Part shown: piece after piece, positions 1-5,208 of the stretch
Layout of the letters: each line of letters begins with the position of its first letter
Numbering within the stretch: the stretch's first letter is position 1
Notes under the pieces: model-generated
What the model was told of the DNA's origin: nothing
The model's database searches: none
Seen by the model: only the letters and a program-made list of their open reading frames with translations
Assembly (NCBI GenBank): GCA_947461645.1
Contig: CANHMN010000132.1
Coordinates: 1 to 5,208, forward strand
Source of the DNA: Chitinophagaceae bacterium
GTDB taxonomy: Bacteria > Bacteroidota > Bacteroidia > Chitinophagales > Chitinophagaceae
DNA: 5,208 nucleotides
Reading direction: 5' to 3'
Translations under genes and position numbers: made by a program

Positions 1-2024
1 CCTGTCCGGATTGCAAAGGCCTAGGTAATGTTTATCAGATAGATATGAAGGCTGTTATTCCTGATGACTCAAAATCTGTTAACGAAGGAGGAATCGTTCC
101 CATTGGTGAAGTTAGAGAGGCACAGTCCTTCAAACAGGTACAGCAACTTTCAAAGAAATACAAAATAAACCTTGACAAGCCCGTTAAAGAATTAACTGAG
201 CAATCAATGAACCTGTTGCTGTTTGGAACTATTGAGCCTGATGATAATCCAACACGGATAATGGATTCGGAAAACGAAAGCGCAACGGACACATTTAATG
301 AAGGTATGTATGAGGGTGTTATCAACATGATGCGTCGTTGGTTCAACTCAACCTCCATCACAGATGCCATGCGTGAGTGGACGGAAAAATTCATGTTATT
401 GAAAACCTGTTCAACATGCGAAGGAAAAAGATTAAAAAAAGAAAGTTTGTGGTTTAAGATTGACAACAAGAACATCGCCGAATTAAGCGATATGGATTTG
501 TTGGACTTAGGCCTTTTTTTTGCTGATATTGAGAAGCGCTTGAGCAACAAGCAAAACAGCATTGCTAAAGATGTATTGAAAGAAATTAGAGAGCGGTTGC
601 AATTTTTACTTGATGTTGGCCTGACTTATCTTACCTTAAACAGGCCATCTAAAAGCCTTAGTGGTGGAGAATACCAGCGCATCAGGCTTGCTACGCAAAT
701 AGGTTCTCAGCTGCAGGGCATAACTTATATTCTTGATGAGCCAAGTATTGGTCTTCATCAGCGCGACAATCAAAAACTCATTTCAGCATTAAGCAACCTT
801 AGAGATATTGGCAACAGTGTATTGGTAGTGGAACATGACAAAGAAATTATGTTGGCTGCAGACTACCTTATCGATATTGGTCCTAAAGCCGGCAGGTATG
901 GAGGAAACATTGTTTCGATGGGAACACCTAAGGAGGTTATTAAAAGTAATTCTGAAACTGCTCAATACCTCAATGGTAAAAAAAATATTTCCATCCCAAA
1001 AGAGAGAAGAAAAGGCAATGGTTTGCATATTGAGTTGAAGGGCGCCAATGGGCACAATTTAAAAAAAGTTGACGTAGTCTTTCCGTTGGGGAAATTGATA
1101 TTGGTAACCGGTGTTAGCGGAAGTGGAAAATCTACATTGATCAATGAAACGCTTTATCCGATTTTGAATCAATTTTGTTACCATTCCAAGACTCCTCCGT
1201 TAGAATACAAGTCTGTAAAGGGTTTGGAACATATTGATAAAGTAATTGAAATCGACCAGAGCCCGATTGGAAGAACGCCGAGAAGCAATCCGGCTACTTA
1301 CTGTGGATTTTTTACCGACATCAGAACGCTTTTTGCATCAGTGCCTGAAGCAAAGATAAGAGGGTACAATGCCGGTAGGTTTTCTTTTAATGTAAAGAGT
1401 GGAAGATGTGAAACTTGTGAGGGTGGAGGAATGAAAGTGATTGAAATGAATTTTTTGCCCGATGTTCTTGTGCATTGTGAAAAATGCAACGGCAAAAGAT
1501 ACAACAGGGAAACGCTCGAAATTAGGTATAAAGGAAAATCTATTTCGGATGTGTTGGATATGACAGTAGATGATGCTGTTGAATTTTTCAATGCAGTCCC
1601 ATATATCTACCGAAAAATAAAAGTCCTTCAGGAAGTTGGCTTGGGTTACATCACGCTTGGTCAGAGTGCTGTTACATTAAGCGGTGGTGAGGCACAGCGT
1701 GTAAAATTAGCTACTGAATTGGCTAAAAAAGATACCGGTAAAACATTTTATATTCTTGATGAACCAAGCACGGGACTTCATTTTCAGGACATCAATCATT
1801 TATTGGATGTGCTGAACAAATTGGTTGACAGAGGAAACACAGTGTTGGTGATTGAACACAATCTTGATATGATAAAAGTTGCAGATTACATTATCGATAT
1901 CGGACCTGAAGGAGGTAACGGTGGGGGAGAGGTGCTTTTTGAGGGTACACCCGAGCAAATGAAAAATTGCAAAAGAAGTCATACTGCGAGGTTTGTGGTG
2001 GAGGAGTTGGGGCAAAAGGTTTAA
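1..2024 (+). CDS. uvrA: UvrA, excinuclease ABC subunit A (5'-truncated by window edge)
   Basis: UvrA is the cytoplasmic damage-sensing ABC ATPase of nucleotide excision repair; it acts as a dimer and loads UvrB at lesions. The reading frame is open from nt 3 to a TAA at 2022-2024, followed at once by an in-frame TGA. The 673 visible residues compare with about 930-950 for the family, so the N-terminus, including Walker A of the first ATPase, is outside. The ATG at nt 45 is internal, because conserved UvrA sequence continues upstream of it. Visible in order (residue 1 = Cys at nt 3): CPDC (1-4), the second half of a C4 zinc module; CSTCEG (136-141); first ABC signature LSGGE (219-223), Walker B ILDEP (243-247) and switch His278; second Walker A GVSGSGKST (370-378); a complete C-x2-C-x19-C-x2-C zinc finger (Cys469, 472, 492, 495); second LSGGE (559-563), ILDEP (584-588) and His619; and the usual SHTARF tail. 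All visible ATPase residues are intact, so it is probably functional. One oddity is NPATYCG at 1287-1307, where NPATYTG is usual. Confidence 0.98.
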   Translation, partial: CPDCKGLGNVYQIDMKAVIPDDSKSVNEGGIVPIGEVREAQSFKQVQQLSKKYKINLDKPVKELTEQSMNLLLFGTIEPDDNPTRIMDSENESATDTFNEGMYEGVINMMRRWFNSTSITDAMREWTEKFMLLKTCSTCEGKRLKKESLWFKIDNKNIAELSDMDLLDLGLFFADIEKRLSNKQNSIAKDVLKEIRERLQFLLDVGLTYLTLNRPSKSLSGGEYQRIRLATQIGSQLQGITYILDEPSIGLHQRDNQKLISALSNLRDIGNSVLVVEHDKEIMLAADYLIDIGPKAGRYGGNIVSMGTPKEVIKSNSETAQYLNGKKNISIPKERRKGNGLHIELKGANGHNLKKVDVVFPLGKLILVTGVSGSGKSTLINETLYPILNQFCYHSKTPPLEYKSVKGLEHIDKVIEIDQSPIGRTPRSNPATYCGFFTDIRTLFASVPEAKIRGYNAGRFSFNVKSGRCETCEGGGMKVIEMNFLPDVLVHCEKCNGKRYNRETLEIRYKGKSISDVLDMTVDDAVEFFNAVPYIYRKIKVLQEVGLGYITLGQSAVTLSGGEAQRVKLATELAKKDTGKTFYILDEPSTGLHFQDINHLLDVLNKLVDRGNTVLVIEHNLDMIKVADYIIDIGPEGGNGGGEVLFEGTPEQMKNCKRSHTARFVVEELGQKV

Positions 2025-2027
2025 TGA

Positions 2028-2121
2028 GTTCAATGCCTGCCTACCGTCAGGTAGGGGTTCAATGGATTCGATTAGTTCAATGGGTTTTTGCCTTCAGGCA
2101 GGGGTTCAAAAGGTTCAATAA
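2028..2121. repeat. Two diverged 47-nt tandem units built on GTTCAAT
   Basis: Two adjacent 47-nt units, 2028-2074 and 2075-2121, match at 34 of 47 positions by hand alignment without gaps. Each starts with GTTCAATG. Each carries a second GTTCAA copy 29 nt further on, preceded by the shared block CAGGYAGGGGTTCAA (2048-2062 and 2095-2109). Each also has a small hairpin at its centre: CCTACC/GGTAGG with a GTCA loop (2040-2055) in unit 1, and TGCC/GGCA with a TTCA loop (2089-2100) in unit 2. The GTTCAA copies here start at 2028, 2057, 2075, 2104 and 2113. The block begins four bases after the uvrA stop codon. There is no open reading frame of note and no U-run after either hairpin, so a standard intrinsic terminator is not supported. 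The function is unknown. It may be a dispersed intergenic repeat of the lineage. Confidence 0.75.
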
Positions 2122-2177
2122 GTTGTATTAAAATAGAAGAATATCAAAGTTTAACAAAGCAGATACTTCTCATGACT

Positions 2178-2210
2178 CCCCTCTCACTCGGGAGAGGGGT
2201 TGGGGGTGAG
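2178..2210. repeat. GC-rich hairpin with G-rich tail (REP-like dispersed element?)
   Basis: CCCCTCTC (2178-2185) and GAGAGGGG (2192-2199) form a perfect 8-bp inverted repeat around a 6-nt loop. The 3' side continues into a G-rich stretch with G runs at 2190-2192, 2196-2199 and 2202-2206, ending in GTGAG (2206-2210). GTGAG can alternatively pair with CTCAC (2183-2187), which excludes the main stem. The element stands out from the AT-rich surroundings. From memory, similar hairpins with G-rich tails recur between genes in Bacteroidota genomes, so a REP-like dispersed repeat is the likeliest reading. It lies between two converging genes and could slow or end transcription from either side, but neither strand has a U-run directly after the stem. 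A canonical Rho-independent terminator is therefore not claimed. Confidence 0.65.
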
Positions 2211-2219
2211 GTGATAGAA

Positions 2220-2237
2220 GTTCAATTGGTTCAATGA
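2220..2237. repeat. Third partial copy of the GTTCAAT repeat
   Basis: This 18-nt segment holds two GTTCAAT copies 9 nt apart (2220-2226 and 2229-2235). It matches 2104-2121, the last 18 nt of the second 47-nt unit, at 15 of 18 positions. It lies on the far side of the GC-rich hairpin, just before the elaA stop codon on the opposite strand. A run of seven T follows on the + strand (2238-2244), but the only preceding stem is a 4-bp ATTG/CAAT, too weak to call a terminator for uvrA. Confidence 0.6.
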
Positions 2238-2242
2238 TTTTT

Positions 2243-2701
2243 TTACAAAGTTGTTTTGTATACCATCTCAATATGAGGAATCCCATCCTCTAAGTATTCT
2301 TCGCTGGATCTGAAGAATCCGAGGTTGGTGTAGAATTTTTCTAAGTAGAGTTGTCCGCCAATTTTTATGGTATTGACATTGAATTGAGATTTGGTTTTTT
2401 CAATGGCTTTTGTCATCAATTCTTTACCGTAGCCAAATCTTCTGAAGTCAGGATGAGTGATTACTCTTCCAATACTAGCTTCTTCATAAGAAATACCGGG
2501 AGCAATTATTCTTGCATAAGCAACAAGTATATTTTTTTGCCAGCCACAAAGATGCCAGCAATCAATGTCTTTTTCATCGGTATCAAGATAAACGCATTGT
2601 TGTTCAACCACAAAAACTTTGTTTCTCAAATCAAGAATGGCGTAAAGCTCTTTATTGGTTAGTGCAGTGAAATGATTGTATTCCCAATTCAATATGCTCA
2701 T
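2243..2701 (-). CDS. elaA: ElaA-like GNAT-family N-acetyltransferase
   Basis: This is a single-domain GNAT protein of 152 residues, close to the roughly 153 of Escherichia coli ElaA. GNAT enzymes move an acetyl group from acetyl-CoA to an amine; the substrate of ElaA is not established to my knowledge. ElaA-type features are LRNKVFVVEQ (25-34) near the N-terminus, LVAYARI (59-65), the acetyl-CoA loop in IGRVITHPDFRRFGYG (77-92) with the R-x-x-G-x-G pattern at 87-92, and the family's EDGIPH block (138-143). No signal peptide or membrane segment is evident, so it is presumably cytosolic. The ATG at 2701 is chosen because the N-terminus then aligns with the family and the start lies 13 nt after the rarA stop. 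The upstream sequence TAAACAACTTTAC has no Shine-Dalgarno motif, as is usual in Bacteroidota. It is probably the last gene of the aspS-rarA-elaA unit. The family call is firm; the biological role is open. Confidence 0.9.
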   Translation of the reverse strand: MSILNWEYNHFTALTNKELYAILDLRNKVFVVEQQCVYLDTDEKDIDCWHLCGWQKNILVAYARIIAPGISYEEASIGRVITHPDFRRFGYGKELMTKAIEKTKSQFNVNTIKIGGQLYLEKFYTNLGFFRSSEEYLEDGIPHIEMVYKTTL

Positions 2702-2714
2702 GTAAAGTTGTTTA

Positions 2715-3974
2715 TCAGTAGCTGTAAATATCTTTCCAACGATCTTTTAAAAATTTTCTTATTTCTTCTTCTCTTGCATTTTTTTGAGGAGAATAAAACC
2801 TTGTACCAGTAATGGCTTCCGGAAGAAATTCTTGTAACACAAAATTATTTTCATAATGATGGGCATATTGATAGTTTTTACCGTAATCCATATTTTTCAT
2901 CATTTTGGTTGGTGCATTTCTCAGGTGAAGGGGCACAGGTAAATCTCCTTTTTTTCGCACATTATCCAAAGCATCTTCAATGGCCATATAAGAAGCGTTG
3001 CTTTTTGGAGAGGTTGCCAGATAGATGGCGCATTGAGACAGAATAATTCTGCTTTCAGGATATCCGATTATGTTTACAGCCTGAAAAGTGTTGTTGGCCA
3101 ATAGTAAGGCATTAGGATTGGCGTTGCCTATGTCTTCACTAGCAAAGATTACCATTCTGCGTGCGATAAATTTCACATCTTCACCTCCTTCAATCATTCT
3201 GGCTAACCAATACACTGCTGCATTGGGGTCGCTTCCTCTCATGCTTTTGATGAACGCTGAAATGATATCGTAATGTTGTTCTCCTTTTTTGTCGTACAAC
3301 GCAATTTTATGTTGAGCAATGGCCATCACCTTTTCGTCGGTAATTATTTCGTTATCCGCTAGTTGATTGCAAACAATTTCAAGAAGATTGAGCAATTTTC
3401 TTGCATCTCCTCCTGCAATTCTGATGAGAGCTTCATGTTCACTCAGGTTGATGTTTTTGTGCGACAACATTTCATCATCCTTAAGTGCTTTTTTCAGAAT
3501 ATTGATTTGTTCTTCTTCATCAAGCGGTTTTAAAACATAAACCTGACATCTACTTAGCAAGGCGCTGTTCACTTCAAAAGAAGGGTTTTCTGTAGTAGCG
3601 CCAATAAGTGTGATTATGCCTTTTTCAACTGCGCCCAATAGCGCATCTTGTTGTCCTTTGTTGAATCGGTGAATTTCATCTATGAAAAGTACAGCACCTT
3701 TTTGTTCATTTGCTTTTTCAATAACTTCTCTGATGTCTTTTACTCCTGACGAAATAGCACTTAGGGTATAGAAAGGCTGTTGTAATGTGTGAGCGATAAT
3801 TCCGGCTATAGTTGTTTTGCCCACTCCAGGCGGCCCCCATAATATCATGGAAGGTATTTGCTGTTGGTCTATGGCTTTGCGAAGAATGCTGTCTTTTCCC
3901 GTAAGATGAGCTTGTCCGAATAAATCTTCGAGTTTTCGGGGTCTTAATCTTTCGGCCAAAGGAGCATTGTTCAT
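2715..3974 (-). CDS. rarA: RarA (MgsA), AAA+ replication-associated recombination ATPase
   Basis: RarA belongs to the RarA/Mgs1/WRNIP1 family of clamp-loader-like AAA+ ATPases that act at stalled replication forks and DNA gaps in the cytoplasm. The gene encodes 419 residues, slightly shorter than the roughly 447 of Escherichia coli because the N-terminal tail is short. Visible in order: PLAERLRP (5-12); Walker A GPPGVGKTT (47-55); Walker B LFIDEIHRF (96-104); sensor 1 GATTENPS (125-132); Arg finger region SALLSR (137-142); sensor 2 GGDAR (188-192); then the C-terminal oligomerisation region from about 240, with SMRGSDPNAA (244-253), ASEDIGNA (278-285), PKSNA (323-327) and LRNAPTKMMK (351-360). 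All catalytic motifs are intact. The ATG at 3974 is 28 nt after the aspS stop and no better start lies between them. The gap TAACTACTGTCCATTTATTG... is AT-rich without a Shine-Dalgarno motif. The 3' neighbour elaA follows after 13 nt. Confidence 0.97.
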   Translation of the reverse strand: MNNAPLAERLRPRKLEDLFGQAHLTGKDSILRKAIDQQQIPSMILWGPPGVGKTTIAGIIAHTLQQPFYTLSAISSGVKDIREVIEKANEQKGAVLFIDEIHRFNKGQQDALLGAVEKGIITLIGATTENPSFEVNSALLSRCQVYVLKPLDEEEQINILKKALKDDEMLSHKNINLSEHEALIRIAGGDARKLLNLLEIVCNQLADNEIITDEKVMAIAQHKIALYDKKGEQHYDIISAFIKSMRGSDPNAAVYWLARMIEGGEDVKFIARRMVIFASEDIGNANPNALLLANNTFQAVNIIGYPESRIILSQCAIYLATSPKSNASYMAIEDALDNVRKKGDLPVPLHLRNAPTKMMKNMDYGKNYQYAHHYENNFVLQEFLPEAITGTRFYSPQKNAREEEIRKFLKDRWKDIYSY

Positions 3975-4002
3975 TTGCGTTTCAATAAATGGACAGTAGT
4001 TA

Positions 4003-5208
4003 CTATTCGCTTTTCAAATTAAGTTTGATTTGTAATTCCTCAAACTGTTTATGGTCAATTGCAGAAGGGGCGTCAATCATTACATCTCTTCCGCTGTTGT
4101 TTTTAGGAAAAGCGATGAAGTCGCGAATGCTTTCGCTTCCTCCCAATATTGAACACAAACGATCGAAGCCGAATGCGATACCGCCATGAGGTGGTGCGCC
4201 ATATTCAAATGCTCCAAGCAAAAATCCGAATTTATGTTGTTGTTCTTCTTCATTCATTCCCAATGCCGCAAACATTTTTTGCTGTAATTCTTTTTGATAG
4301 ATCCTGATGCTTCCTCCTCCAATTTCATTTCCATTAAGTACCATGTCGTATGCATTTGCCTTGATGTTGGCGTATGGATGCTTCAGGTATTCAGCTGGGT
4401 TTTCAATAACAGGATTATTGTTGATCATGGTTGAAATATCTGAAGGTTTTGGAGAAGTAAAGGGATGGTGTCTTGCTACCCATCTGTTTTCTTCTTCAGC
4501 GTATTCAAACAATGGAAAGTCTAGTACCCACAATAGTTTGAACTCATCAGGTTTTCTTAATCCTAATTGCTGACCTAAATGCAGTCTCAGTTCACTAGTG
4601 GCTTTTCTGGTTCGCTCTTCAGCCCCGGCAAGAATTAAAATCAAATCTCCGGGCTTTGCATGAGTTGCTTCAGCAATGGCCTTAAGTTTTTCTTCTGAAT
4701 AGAATTTATCAACACTGCTTTTGTATGTGCCATCGGTATTGCATTTGATAAAAACCATTCCTTTCATGCCAATTTGTGGTCGTTTAACCCATTCCGTTAG
4801 TTCGTCTGTTTGCTTACGGGTGTATTCGCTGCATCCTGGTGCGGCAATGGCAATAACCGTTTCAGCTTCATCAAACACTTTGAAATCTGCACCATTGATT
4901 AAAGCAGAAATATTTTCTTGTTGAGGAAAAGTATGTGCAGGAAATTTCAGATTGCAAAGTTTCATATCGAAACGAATATCAGGCTTGTCATTACCATAGG
5001 TCCACATCGCCTGTTCCCATGTCATTCGTTCAACTTTGTCTGTATAGTTGATGTTTTTTACATCATGAAAAACCCTTTTGATGAGGTTTTCAAACATGTT
5101 CAAAATGTCTTCTTGCTCCACAAAGGCCATTTCACAATCTATTTGGGTGAATTCAGGTTGTCTGTCTGCACGCAAATCTTCATCTCTAAAGCATTTTACT
5201 ATTTGATA
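4003..5208 (-). CDS. aspS: AspRS, aspartyl-tRNA synthetase (5'-truncated by window edge)
   Basis: AspRS is the cytoplasmic class II synthetase that charges tRNA-Asp with aspartate using ATP. The minus-strand frame is open to the window edge and ends at TAG (4005-4003), giving 401 visible residues of about 580-590. The missing N-terminus holds the OB-fold anticodon-binding domain and class II motif 1. The TTG at 5175 is an internal Leu codon, since the frame continues upstream as [20 protein letters not shown]. Visible parts, numbered from Tyr at the edge: motif 2 (about 7-27, [20 protein letters not shown]); [10 protein letters not shown] (71-80); the bacterial GAD insertion (about 105-215); HHPFTSPKP (247-255); [11 protein letters not shown] (292-302); and motif 3 GIAFGFDRL (343-351). 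The GAD insertion marks the bacterial type. Whether the enzyme discriminates Asp from Asn tRNA cannot be judged, because the anticodon-binding domain is outside. The segment 256-283 between HHPFTSPKP and the NGNEIGGG block seems somewhat longer than in many bacterial AspRS. The gene leads the aspS-rarA-elaA unit. Confidence 0.98.
   Translation of the reverse strand, partial: YQIVKCFRDEDLRADRQPEFTQIDCEMAFVEQEDILNMFENLIKRVFHDVKNINYTDKVERMTWEQAMWTYGNDKPDIRFDMKLCNLKFPAHTFPQQENISALINGADFKVFDEAETVIAIAAPGCSEYTRKQTDELTEWVKRPQIGMKGMVFIKCNTDGTYKSSVDKFYSEEKLKAIAEATHAKPGDLILILAGAEERTRKATSELRLHLGQQLGLRKPDEFKLLWVLDFPLFEYAEEENRWVARHHPFTSPKPSDISTMINNNPVIENPAEYLKHPYANIKANAYDMVLNGNEIGGGSIRIYQKELQQKMFAALGMNEEEQQHKFGFLLGAFEYGAPPHGGIAFGFDRLCSILGGSESIRDFIAFPKNNSGRDVMIDAPSAIDHKQFEELQIKLNLKSE

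Larger units (their letters stand above)
2243..5208 (-). other. Predicted transcription unit aspS-rarA-elaA
   Basis: Three genes on the minus strand are separated by only 28 nt (aspS to rarA, 3975-4002) and 13 nt (rarA to elaA, 2702-2714). Neither gap has room for a full promoter or shows an inverted repeat, so co-transcription is likely. The promoter would lie upstream of aspS, beyond the right edge. Neither internal start has an AGGAGG-like site, so translation may depend on AT-rich leader sequence, as known for Bacteroidota, or on coupling. This is inferred from spacing alone. Confidence 0.6.

Noticed and set aside
45..47. ATG at 45 as the uvrA start
   Set aside because: Conserved UvrA sequence, including a CPDC zinc-ligand pair, continues in frame upstream to the window edge, so this is an internal Met.
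514..985. Homopolymer tracts in uvrA (T8 at 514-521, A8 at 978-985) as possible phase-variable or slippage sites
   Set aside because: Runs of this length are expected in an AT-rich gene, the frame is intact across them, and uvrA is not a known phase-variable gene.
2142..2157. Bacteroidota -7-like promoter (TAnnTTTG) on the minus strand in the spacer
   Set aside because: The sequence reads TAAACTTTG, one base too long between TA and TTTG, no gene lies downstream in that direction, and it would only give antisense into uvrA.
2135..2170. Bulged inverted repeat AGAAG-AA-TATC / GATA-CTTCT
   Set aside because: The AT-rich stem has a 2-nt bulge and a 16-nt loop in AT-rich spacer. It could easily arise by chance and no U-run follows.
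2028..2237. CRISPR-like array of GTTCAAT repeats
   Set aside because: The repeated word is only 7 nt, spacers range from 2 to about 100 nt, and the longer units are tandem and diverged. No cas genes are present.
2225..2244. Possible intrinsic terminator for uvrA: ATTG/CAAT stem followed by seven T
   Set aside because: The stem is only 4 bp and AT-rich with a 3-nt loop, and the T-run overlaps the elaA stop codon. The pairing is a by-product of the GTTCAAT repeat.
2351..2662. 103-codon plus-strand frame opposite elaA, and similar frames opposite rarA, aspS and uvrA
   Set aside because: They lie wholly within well-supported genes on the other strand and show no recognisable domain.
5173..5175. 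TTG at 5175 as the aspS start
   Set aside because: It falls inside class II motif 2, and the upstream in-frame residues [11 protein letters not shown] match AspRS, so the gene continues beyond the window.

Overview
The window looks like ordinary chromosomal DNA of a Bacteroidota member. The reasons are the AT-rich genes, the Bacteroidota-like UvrA and AspRS wording, the lack of Shine-Dalgarno motifs before the internal starts, and an intergenic spacer with G-rich hairpins and GTTCAAT repeats. The phylum call is an inference from remembered family sequences, not from a search. A placement near Chitinophagia or Sphingobacteriia is only a guess.

Layout: nt 1-2024 (+) carries the C-terminal two thirds or so of the excision-repair ATPase UvrA, cut by the left edge. 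Nt 2025-2242 is a 218-nt spacer between convergent genes and holds no gene. It contains two diverged 47-nt tandem units built on GTTCAAT, a GC-rich hairpin, and a third partial copy of the GTTCAAT motif. Nt 2243-5208 (-) holds three tightly packed genes in transcription order: aspS (aspartyl-tRNA synthetase, 5' end outside the window), rarA (AAA+ replication-fork ATPase, complete) and elaA (GNAT-family acetyltransferase, complete). Gaps of 28 and 13 nt suggest one transcription unit whose promoter lies beyond the right edge.

Functionally, uvrA (nucleotide excision repair) and rarA (response to stalled forks) both serve genome maintenance, but they are on opposite strands and facing each other. 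aspS is a translation gene and elaA is of uncertain physiological role. I see no pathway linking the four.

I found no defence system, mobile-element gene, CRISPR array, tRNA or riboswitch, and no evidence of an undescribed multi-gene system. The part that deserves a second look is the repeat-rich spacer at 2028-2237.
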